A DNA stretch of 63,481 nucleotides from Ardenticatenaceae bacterium. Its GTDB lineage: Bacteria > Chloroflexota > Anaerolineae > Promineifilales > Promineifilaceae. The stretch spans positions 1 to 63,481 of the forward strand of contig JACKBT010000027.1 in assembly GCA_020634415.1 (NCBI GenBank), read 5' to 3'. Every line of letters begins with the position of its first letter. Position 1 is the stretch's first letter. Positions 43,843-55,800 of the stretch are shown here, piece by piece. The notes below the pieces were generated by a model, which saw only the letters and a program-made list of their open reading frames with translations, searched no databases and was not told the origin of the DNA. Both the position numbers and the translations under genes were made by a program.

Positions 43843-46800
43843 TTAAGGTTGGGAAACAAAGGGCAAATAGATGGTGAAACCTGTATCTACGGATATGACC
43901 GAAACTGTGGTGTTGCTAGTGGCCAGGCCATCATCACCATCGGTGACTTGCACATGAACGAGATGGTCGCCGGCAACCGTGAAGCTGCACGAGGTCATAT
44001 TCCCAACCTGTGGCCCCACCTCAAAGAGACCATCATTATCACAATCGAAGGCGTACATCAGATTGTCAATGGGGTCTGTGGCAGTGACGATGATGGTGGC
44101 TGTCTCCGAGATAGGGACGGGGCTGTTGTTGGTAACGGCCGTTATCATTGGCACCACATTCACCACTGCAAGCGTTGTCGTCACCGTGTCCGTCAGGCCA
44201 CTGCCATCCACCACCCGCAAGCCAATCATGAACAAGTCCGGGCCATCCAGAGAAACGGCCGTTAACACCGTCGTCATACCCGTCCCATCCACATCAAAGC
44301 TGTGGCCATCATAATCAAAGTCCCACTCATAGGTTAGCTCACCCGGTAACAACTCCGTTATCAACTGTGAAGAACCAGAGCCATCCAGCACCACCGAACC
44401 GCCCTCATCTACCATATAAGGGCCTCCCGCCGCACCTGTCGGCGGCAAACAAAGAATTGTCAGGTCAACATCAGCCGACGACACGGCCAGCCCATCCGTC
44501 ACCTCATAAGTGAACTGGTCATGGCCACAAACATCCTCATCGGGTGTGTAACTGAAGCTGCCATCAGCCCCTAAGATCAAAGTGCCACTGACAACATCCG
44601 CCAGCAGCGTGGTTGTTAGCACAAGGTTGTCCACATCTACATCATTCGCCAGAATACCGGGCGCATTGATGACCAGAGGCAGGTCTTCGCTAGAGGTGTA
44701 GCTGTCACTTGCGGCAATCGGCGCGTCGTTGACACAGTTCACCGTCAAAGTCACGGTGGCAATAGTGGAAAGGGAATAGCTATCATCTGCCAGATAGCTA
44801 AAAACATCGGAGCCACAGAAGTTGGCCGCTCCTGTATAGGTAAACGCACCACTGCTGGCGAGGTCAAGTACGCCGCTGCTGGTAGTTGTGGTGAGAACGG
44901 CCGTTAACACATCCCCTTCCGCATCCATATCATTCAGCAGCACACCTGGTGCGGCCACTGTCAGAGTTATATCTTCCGTCGCTGTAAAGAGATCCATCAC
45001 GGCAACTGGGGCAGAATTAGGCGTACCTTCGACCGAACCGATGTCACAGCCCGTGCCTTGCGGTCTGGGGATATGGCGTTGGTCACTTGTAACGGCCGTT
45101 CCACAGCCATTCGCCCCCACCGGCATCACATCGCGTACAGGCGAGGAGAACAAAGGCCAGTGCGTTTCCGTGGCCCCACCATGATTGCTTAAGGGCAGCA
45201 GCAATGGGTCCGTATCAGGCCAACTGCTGCCAGCCGACAAACCACAACTACCATCACTGTCCAGATTATAGCCACCATCCGTCAGCGAGCCTGGCGCACA
45301 ATCCAGGCCATTATAGGCGATGATACTGCTGCTCATCACCGTCGTACCCAGAAATTCCACCCCACTCGTCCCCGTGTTACTAACAATCGTGCTAAACCAG
45401 ATGTTGGCTGTCGCCCCCGCCTCTACCTGAATGCCCCCCGTCGTACCCACCGTCTCATTCCCGCTGACAGTGCTGTTGACCATGACCATATTGCCACCAG
45501 CCAGACGAATGCCCGCGCCTATCGTACCAGCCGCATTATGGCTAATCGTGCTGTTCTCTATCAGTAAGCTGCCCCCCGTGAAGATACCGCCAGCAAAGCC
45601 AAAATTCGCCGCATTCATGGCCGTATTGCCCTCAATGGTCGTGTCGGCCAAGTAAATGCTGACATTATTCCCCCCATAAATGCCTGCCCCGCCTTCGCTG
45701 AGATTATTCGCCACGAGCGAATGGGTCATTGTCAAAGTTGTGTTGTTGGCTACGAAGATGCCGCCACCGCGGCGATTAACTGGCACATTCGGCTGCGTAT
45801 TGGAGATGATGCTTGTACCCGTAATGACCAGTTCACCGCCACTGACATAGATGCCACTGCCATACCGCTCGGCATAATTGCCCTGGATGAGGACATTTTC
45901 CAGGTAGCCTGTGCTATTTTGCTGGAAGATGCCGCCGCCATAATTGGCAGGGTTGCCGAAACCGCCAGGAGCCACCGCCTTGCCACCGGTGAGCGTCAGA
46001 TTTTTGAGGGTGACAGTGCCTGCATCCATAATGGTAACGACACGGCCGTTTTCCCCCGCAGTCAACACCGTCTCATACACCTCCGGCTGGGAAATGTCCC
46101 AATTGCCACCCAACCCATAGCCGCCAACTAGCGTGAGCGACTTAGAGATAGCCACAGTTTGGGTCATGACCCCATTGCCCTGCACCCCCGCACAGATACC
46201 GGCAACTTTAATGGTGCTGCCGGCTGGGGCAGCAGACACCGCCCACTGCACCGCACGGGCATCCTCACTGGCAAAATCGGTGAAGTTATCACTATCATAC
46301 TCGGTAAAGCAGTTCTGTATCTCAATGTTGACGTTGATGGTGTCGTAAACGGCCGTATTCAGCGTATTGGTCATAACGGCCGTCAATGTGTACGTGCCAC
46401 TCGTCGTGGGCAGCCAATCAGCCATTGACCACAGCGTATCCGTCGCCGCGCCGCCAAAGCTAACGGCATCAAAAGCCACGCCATTGATTTGCAAAGCCAC
46501 CGTCTCAATGCCATTCGTGTCATAAGCCCCGCCGCCAATCGGCACAATCAGGTCGTTGCCACTGAGGGTAACATGATGCGTGGGCGACAGAATAGCCACA
46601 CTGGCAAGTTGCGGCGAAGGCGACAAGGTAACGGCATCATCTGCACAATGCCCCGCCAGGTCACAGACCTGCGCCGTAATCGCATTCAGCTCGTGGCCGG
46701 GAATGCGGCAGGTGGCGCTGAGGCCATCTATGCGCGTGGCCTCTGCCTCGTAGGTGCTGGTTTGCCAGGTGTTGGGCGCACAGGGCAAATTGAGATTGCT

Positions 46801-49800
46801 CATATCCAAGAAAGGATCGCTGGTGGCAAAGCTAATCTCTGTTTGCGCCGCACTGCCGCCACCGAGATGAACGGCCGTTACCGCCACCGTCGGCGCCACC
46901 ATATCCACAATCCCACGCCACACCGTGCTTTCACTGCTCGTATTGCCAAAGGCATCCCTACCGCGCAGGTTGAATTGGTAGAATCCTTCCAGGCCAGCAG
47001 GCAAGGTGTAATCCCAAGCGGACGCATTACTCAGGGGTGAATGGAGCGTCGCTGGCTGCCAGGCTGGTGTGTTAGGAGTACCAGCAAAGCTGAAGGGTTC
47101 CAGCCACACATCAACGGTACTCACGCCGCTGTTATCGGCCGTTGCCAGGGCTAACACCTCTTCTGCGCTCAAGACGCGCTCAAAGACCATCGCCTCATCC
47201 AGCAGCCCTGTGAAGAAGCCAGAAGTGCCAAAACTGCTGCCCAAGAAGAGGCCGCCTAAGGTATTTTCGGCGATGACGGTGTGGGTGACGGCTAAACGGC
47301 CGTCTACAAAAATCTGCGCCTCGTCCCCATCATACGTCAGCACTACATGGTGCCATTCATCATGCGTAATCGGCGTAGGCGCGGCAAACGTACCCGTTGT
47401 GCCAATGCCCAAATTACTGCGCACCCGGTTGTTTACATCCAGATAAAGCAAGGTGCGCCCTGGGCCGCCAACACTGGCCTGCTGCATAAGGGCGCGTCCG
47501 TTCTGCCCCGCTGTGGCGCTATCCGCATGAAACCAGACCGCCACACTAAAGGTTGTGGTGATGGGGTTAAAGAGGAACGGGGTCGTCACGGTATCATCTA
47601 CGCCATCAAACTGGAGCGCATTGCCAAACAGCCCGGCCGTATGGCTGGGGCAGTTGCTGCAAGCAGCGTGATTGTCCAACGTACTGTGATCGTCAATGAT
47701 TGGGCCATCAGCTTCTTCAAAGTGATAACGGGCCAGGGCATTGCCCCAAATGGGCAGTTCACTAGCCACGCCAGACAAAGTGACAGATTGGCTGATGACC
47801 TCATCGGGCAAGAGCCAGCTATTGCTGTCCACGCTGGCGGGACGGGCATCGAGCAGGAGTTCACCCTCGTTCAGCAGCGGGGTCCCGTTGGGGTCGAAGG
47901 TGGTGGTGCTGCTGTTGCCCACCGCATCTTCAACCGTAATTTGCAGATAGAAACGGCCGTGTGGCCGTCCCCATATCTCATAATGCAGTGACCAGTTTAG
48001 GCCATTTACTGCTGCCAATTGTGGGTCGCTTAACGGCCGTCCCGCCTTGTTCATCAACGTCACCATCACGCTCGGCGTATAAACGCCACTGCCCACAATG
48101 CCCCCCACCAGAGCCGGATCACTGACTGTGCCCGAAAGCGGCACTGTCCAGGCCAATTCTGCGTCGGGGGCAGGTGTTAGATTGCGCCAACCGCCATTGT
48201 CATCGCTGGTAACGACAGGTGCGCTGTTATCCACATACAAGCTGTAGAGGGAGCTGATTGTCTCGTTGCCCACCGCGTCTACAGCGCGGAATTGGAGCTG
48301 GTACTCGCCTTCACCGGCCATTGTGGAAGGGTCGAAGTAGGGACACCAGGTTGTGCCGATGGAGACATCGGCGCAGGCGGGGGCGGCTTGCCAGCTTAAA
48401 CCTGGATCGCCAGGGGCTTGCAAGCCATACTCGAACGACCAGATGGCCGAGGTGGCATCATCTGTACTCACCGCCAACTGAATGTAGCTGTTCGGCCAAT
48501 ATTGCTCGCCGGTTTGCAGCGTAATAGTAGGCACATCGTTGTCCACCACCAGATAGGTGTCGAACTGCTGGCGGAACCAGCGGAACTGGTTGTCATAGGC
48601 ACTGCCAATTTCGGCATTGGGCAGGGCGCGGGCATAGATGAAAAGCTCATCCACCTGACCGAAGTAGGTATCGCCCACTGTGCCACCGGCTAACGGCCGT
48701 CCGCCCAAATAAAGGTGATCATCCGTATTAGCCACCAGCGAAACCACACCCCCCGTGCCGACCGGGTCGCCATCCAGGTAGAAAGAAGTCGAGCCATCCG
48801 AGCCAACTTTCACTGCCACCTGCTGCCACGTATCCGCCACCAGCCCAATGTCACCAGAAGAGACAGTGGTCACGCCATCGCTCAGCCAGAGCGCATCCCC
48901 TTCGATGCCAAAAGCAAAGCCATTGGCACTATTTTCCAACCCGGCCCCTATCAGCAGTTGGGGATCGCTGGTACTCTGATCGGGCCGCACCCAGGCCATG
49001 ATGGTGAGGGTATCGGTGATGTTGTTGATATTGGCGGCCGCACCCGCATCCACATAGCTGCTGCCATCGAACTCCACGCCGTTGCCGATGCGCCCGGCCA
49101 AACCAGGAATGGCATTGACAATTGTGCCGTCATACTCGTTAGGGGAGAGGTCGGTGAAGGTAACGGCCGTTCCCGCCTCCTCAAATTCATATTGGAGGGC
49201 CGGGCGTGTTGTCTCATAGAGATGCAACGCTTCATCTACCGCAAAAGCACGGTTGTAAAGGCGCACATCATCCACAAACCCCTTCAACGAGCCGCCCAGA
49301 CGGAAAGGACTCTGCCCAAACAGCGTGCGGATGAGGATGGTTCCCCCTTGTTCGATTTGTTGTCCATTGATAAAGATGCCGCCCGTAAAAGGATCATCCT
49401 GGTCATAGGAAATGACAATGTGTGTCCACTCGGCGGGATTAGGGGCAGGCCAGACATTCCCATTCCCAAAATCAGGCGTACAGCAATCTCGGCCGTAATC
49501 AATGCGGTTCGTCCAAATGCGGAAGGGCAAAACAACGCTCTTATTTTCGAGTACCCGTCCATATTCGGCCTTGAGCCAGAAAGCGGCCGTCCACTTGGTG
49601 GCATAAAAATCATTGCGCCAGTGAGCCGGTGCATTGGCAACGCCGTTTATCTGATCGCCATCAAAGTAGGCTGCCCGGTTAACCGCGCCACGTATGCCCA
49701 ATACAGGGCAGTTGGTGCAACTGCCATCGCCATAGATGCCGGTGCTGTCGAGGAAGATGTTGCTGCCCGGTGGCTCATCCAACGTGTAGTGCAAGTGCAG

Positions 49801-52800
49801 CGAGAGGTCTTCTGTGCCATGCAGGGTCGCCATTTGCGCCTGGCTCAACAGGTCGTCATAGATGACCACGTTATCCATGCGCCCCTGGAAAGGCTGATGG
49901 CTGCCACCAATATCGCCAACAAAGCCGATACTAGTGGCAAAGTTCACGGTAAGCCCTTCAATAAGGGCATCATCGCCAACTGGTTGCCCGTTGAGGTAGG
50001 TTTGGAAGTGACCCGCCGCGTCGTAGGTCACGCCCACCTGGCTCCATTGATGGCGGGGGATGGTGCCGCCGGGTGTATAGTCGCTGTTCCAACCCGTGCC
50101 GTCATGGAAGGCGAAACCCAGCTTGTCATCGGCGGTGATGTAGAGGGCCGGAAAGCCGTTTGGGACGGAGCCTATGATGCCGCGACTGCTGTTGTCGCCA
50201 TGGGTGGGGTATATCCAGGCACTCATGGCAAATGGGCCGGTGGCTGTTACACTGTTCCAGCCATAGCGTGTGCCTGTGCCGTCAAATTCGGCCGCTTTGC
50301 CCGCAAAATCGTCTACAAGGGGAGGGCAACTGCTGCAAAATGCTTCCTTTTCGGGATAGGCATATAAAGTGGCGTTACCGGCAGTTGGTTCGTCGAAGTG
50401 GATGAGAATCTGGGGGTCTTGAGCCACGCTGCGCAGGTCGGGGATGTCTAGGGCGGCTTCGGCCAATTGGCTGTAGACGTATGCACCGGAAGGCTGCCCA
50501 TCGGGAATGGTGAAGGAGGCGGTGATGTCAATACTATCTTGGCTGCTCACCGCGTAGGTGTCTACCGTTGGCAGGATGGGGAATTCGGGTGTGCCACCCG
50601 CCAGGAGCGTCTGTATTTGCGCTTCCGAAAGGGCGCGATCATAGAAGACTAAATCGTCAATACGGCCTTCAAAGCCATCGTCGAAATTCCAGTCGGGGGC
50701 GTTGGGGCCGCCGATACGGAAGCGGTCGCCAGCTACCAGGTCGTAGGTCTGGATGCTTTGATTGACCAGGGTGCCGTTGTAGTAACGGGAGATAACATCG
50801 TTAACGCCATCGTAGGCAATGGTGTAGTTATGCCAGGTGGCAAAAGGTGCCGACCCTGGCGTACCCAGGCCGCAGCAGGTTTGGTCTGCGGAAGAGTAGG
50901 TCATCAAGAGTTTGGTGTCGGTTCGATTGATGCCCCCATTGTTGTCTAGGAGATTGACCAGGACGTTGTTGAAGGAAGTTGGGCCGTTTGGTTGGGGATA
51001 GAACCACAAGGAGATGGTGAAGCCTGTGCCGCTGTAGTTTTGCAGCAGCGCATCGGCGTTCAATTCATCATCGCCGTCAAAGTAGAGGGCTGTATCTTGC
51101 TGTCCTGCCAGCCCGGCAATGGGGCAGGTGGCGGGGCTGGCGCAGGTGGCAACGGCCGTTGTGCCTTCAATGGCAAAACTGGTCGCGCCCGCACTTTCAT
51201 CCAGGTACAAACGCGCTGTGGGTGTAATGGCTTCGACTGTGGTGAAATTGTCTGGCTGACCGTAATAGACGACTTGGGCGGGGTAGAGGGGGTTGGTGTT
51301 GCTGATGCTCATTTGGAAGTTGAGGGTGTCGCCGGGCGCGACGACCAGGTCGCTGACGTTGTAGTGGGCGGCGGCGAGGTTGGCAACGGCCGTTTCATCT
51401 AAAGCCGTATCGTATAGAGCCACTTCGTCTATGCTGCCCGCAAACGGCCGTATCGTCTCCACACTTACCAACAAATCGCCGTCACTGGGTTCCAGTGTGC
51501 GGACATCGCTAACTTTTAGCTGTCCATCGAGATAGAGGCGCAGCGTTGTGCCGTCGTAGGTAACGGCCGTGTGATGCCATTCATTCAGGCCAACTGTCTG
51601 CGGAATTGTTAAGCCTGAGCCGCCCAATGAGGTAGATACCGCTCCCGAAGGCAGCACATACAGCCAGACACGGCTGATGCCCATTGTACCGACGGCTTGC
51701 TGCAAGATGGTGCGGTTCATGCTGAGGTCGCTGACGTTGAACCAGGCGGCGGCGGTGAAGGTGTCTACACTGGGATTGATGTCCATGGGGGCGCGGATGT
51801 AGTCGTTTGTGCCGTCGAGGGTGAGGGCGTGGTTGTAACGGCCGTTTCCTCCCGCTGCCGGGCACGAATCACCACTGCAAGAGGCCAACTCCCCAGCCGC
51901 ATTATCCAAAAAGGTCGTCGCGCCGCTCTCTTCATCAAAACGGAGCAGCAACGAAGGCACATCTTGCTCCGTCACCGTCCCGTCCGAGAAGCGAATCGTA
52001 TTCAAAATGGCATCCTCGCTAGAAGCCAGACGGGGATGAAGCGCATAAAAATACTCCTCTTCATCCGAGAACCTATCTTGATCCCCATCAGCCAGATAAG
52101 GATCGGGCCAGGCCCAGGTTAAGAGAGGATTGCCCATCTCATCATAGTCGTATACGACCTGCCAGCCCTGCCACTCAACCAAATCCGTGAGGCCATCGCC
52201 ATCTATGTCCGCATTAAATGGGTTTAGCCCGCGCCGCAGCTCCTCCTGATCGGTGAGGCCATCGCCATCCTTATCGGGATTGGCGGGGTCTAGCCCATTG
52301 GCTAATTCGTAATAATCGGCCAAACCATCGCCATCACCATCCCATTGGGTGGGGAAAGGGTCGGTGCCGCGTACAAGCCCATCACCATCCTGGTCTAGCT
52401 GTGCCGGAAAGCTCAACCTGCTATTGGCCCATTGCAACTGATAAAATCCAGTCAGCGTGGCTGGCAAAATATCAAAGATGCTAAATTCACCCACATCAAT
52501 GTGGATGGTGCCGCTGTAGGGGTAGGTGGTGCAGTTGGTGTTAAAGCCTACAACACGCCAGCAGCCAACATAGGGAGCCACAAAGGCTTCACTCAAATAG
52601 AGGCTGCCGCCTAAGTCGCGGTTAATGCCTGCGCCAATGGCCGCGAATGAGAGAGCGCCGCCTTGTAGATTAACGGCCGTATTGGTTTCGATTTTGTTGT
52701 GGCCTGCACCCTGCCACTCATTGTTCATCTGGTTCAAAGCCAGTGGGCCATGTTGATTGGTAGGCGTGGTTTGTAAAAAGTAGCGGAAAGTGGATTTCTT

Positions 52801-55800
52801 GGCTTCATCGGGGCCATGCCCGCCAGCATAGTGGAGGGTGTTGGTAACTTGCATGGAGTAGGTGATGGACTGGGCGGTGGTGAAACCAGCCTCGTCATCG
52901 AGAAAAGTCAAATCAATAAAAACGTAGTCCAGCCGTTTGGGGGAACCAAGATTGCGCACAATAAAGTCAGCATCGTAGAGGGCCTCGGCAATTTTTTCGG
53001 TGGCCCAGGCCTGCGCCCCTTTGATCTCGAAGAAGGAGAGAATGGCTTCGGCGAGAATCAGGGCCAGGACGATGAAGGTGCCGATGATGGGAATGCTGTC
53101 GAGGATGATGAGAATGATCAAGACGATGGTTTGGGCAATGGCATAGGCCAGTGCCATGTTAAAACCAAGCTGGTTGGGGTGGTTGAAAAGGCCAGTGGTT
53201 AAGCCCGCGAAGACGAAGGAGCCCCAAATGAAGGTCAGTTGCAGCACAATGCCTACCGCTCCCATGGATTGATTGGCCTTACTAAAACTGAGCATGGCAT
53301 CTAGGCCCGCCAAGCCGCCGGTAACAGCATTGGCGGCGTAGAGGCCATAGGCCAGGTTGGCCATGGTCGCGGTTATCATCACCACCGTGGTGGCGTTGAG
53401 GATGATCTCGCCGATGTGGCGTAAATTGGAGTTACCCGTAAAGTAGCCAATGGCGAAGAGGGTCATGCCGGTAACGGCCGCTGCCGTTGTCACCGCGAAA
53501 AGTACGTTGTTGGCTGTCTGTAGACCGGCAAAACCTTCGTTGAGTGCTTTGGTGCTGTAGGTTTGGGTGAAGCCGTCGGACAACTGCTGCCAAAAGGTGC
53601 GCCCTACTAGCTGATCGCTGGCCATGAGGGTGACGATTTTGAGGTAGGCGAAGCCGACGTAGGATGCGCCGGTGAAGGTTGAGGGCGGCCAGAGGGCTTC
53701 GTATTCGGTTTCGGGAATTTTGTCGGCATCTGTTTGCCAGGTGGGGGTGTCGTTGACGGCAACGGCCGTTGATAAACCCTGGGCTAAAGCGTTGTAATAC
53801 AGTTGGGCCCAGATGAGCTTACCGGTCGCGTCGTCAATGCTTTCCTGGCTGCTGTCAGCCGGTTGGAAGTAGGGGTCGTGGTCGAGTTGGAGGATCAAAT
53901 TGTCGAGGGCTTGGCTGAGATCGGCCGTTTGCCAACTGCCACTCACATATTGGTAAGGCATCCAACTCATATTGGCCATCACCATTTCGGGGTTGTTTGC
54001 CATATCGAGGGTGAAAGCTCCCGTTGTTTCCACTGCCTGCCCCAGGTTGCCGCTGCGATAAGTCTCTTCGCGGGCAAACATCAGTGTCGGTGTGACCACA
54101 TTAGCGGGTGTAAAGACGGAATCGAGCAGGTTAACCGTTTCGGTCATCATGATATGGGAGATGAACCCTTGATGGTCATAGTTGAAGGTGCTGAGTTCAA
54201 GGGCATCGGTGGCGGTTGACCATTCGCTGATTTTCAAATCCATGTTGGCAATGGTCACATCGCGCTGGCCGTCGCTTTGGCAAACGTCGCCGATCAGGGT
54301 GTCACAATCCCGACCACGCAGGAACTGGTTGTTCAGGTTCCAGCTTATGGCCCACAACTCGTCATTGCTGCTGGTGTCGCTGTCCTGGGCAGGGTCTTCA
54401 TACAGGATGTTTACATCCAGGCCATGATCTTCGCGGACACCCATGCCCGTCACGGTCCAGGCTTCTTTGTAAACGTGAATGATTTCCAGGTTATCTTCGC
54501 GGGTGCAGGTGTCGGGATCGGCATTGGGATCGGTGCAATCGTCGCTGATCAATTGCACCATCCACAAGATGCGAACTTCATGGGGTGCGGCCCAATCCAC
54601 GAGATTTTGCCCATTGGTTTGTTCCGGCCAGTAGAGCATACGGAAGGCGTAGGCGGCGCGGCCACCACCGGTGTCGTCGGTTACGGCCGTTAGCGGCATA
54701 TAAACAAGCAGCTCCCCCGATGTCTCATCAACATCGCGCACGGTAATGCCATACGGGCTAAGTTTGCTCTCATCTAGCCAGTCGGCCACGGGCACACCCA
54801 GGGTGCGCGGCACGCCTTGATAGGTGCTGTTGACGGGTAAATTGCCATAGTGACCGGGCGTGTAGGGAATGGTGATTTCGGCCATCGGCACCAGACGCAG
54901 ATCGCCATTGTTGGCTAAACTGTTGCTGCTTTGTATGTCGGTGTTGGCGGTGGTGGCGAAGGTGGTATCGAGGCGGCGTTGGATTTGGCCTTCGGTGTCG
55001 CCTGTGGGCCAGTCGAGAACAGTGCCAATGTAGTCGAGGTGGGCGGCCTCTTGCGGTCGCAGTTGCACATCAACAAAGACGGGTAAATCGGGTTGTAAGC
55101 CATCAATTTGCAGCGTCAGGGGGTTGTCATCGGTGTTCACTTCGCTGCCAACGGTGAAGGGCGAAAGGTCTACCCCATCGGGCACGCCATCGTTGTCGTT
55201 GTCGTCGTCCCATAGGTCGGGTGTGCCGTCGCCGTCGGTGTCGGGGCAAGGGGCGTTGGGATCATAGTTGTCATCGTTGGCACTCCAAACGGTGCATTCG
55301 GCCGTGTCTACCAGGCCATCTTTGTTGCTGTCGGCTTCGTTGGGGTTGGGATACCACATCTGCCCGTTGTAGCTGAAGCCATTGACTTCGAGGGTGTCGC
55401 TGATGATGTCGCCGTCGGTGTCCCAACGGGCGGGGTGGGTGGTGAGGTTATGGGCTTCGATGCCGTCTTGGAGGCCGTCGCCGTCGCTGTCTGTTGAATC
55501 CACTACATCTTCGCAATGATCTGGTGCGCCGAGGTAGGCACAGGTGTACCACAGGGCTTCGTCGCTGTCGGAGAGGCCGTCGCCGTCGCTGTCGGTGGGG
55601 GTGAGGAGGGCGGGAGACTGGAGATTGGAGATTGGAGATTGGAGATTGAAGATGGGGGACAATTTGCTGTCGGGTTGTTGTTTGCTAGGTGAGAGATGGG
55701 GGTTGAAGGTGGGTTGTGGGCGTTGGTTGTGGGCGATGGTTTGTTGCTCGGCTTTTTGCTGCTCTGCATCTTGATTGGCGCGGGCGGCGGCTAGTTTTTC

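Noticed and set aside
48715..50367. 550-codon open frame on the plus strand opposite the giant gene
   Set aside because: It is antisense to LamG-coding sequence with clear domain motifs; its translation has no recognisable domain and no ribosome-binding site. Other long antisense frames in 43849-56784 are the same kind of shadow.
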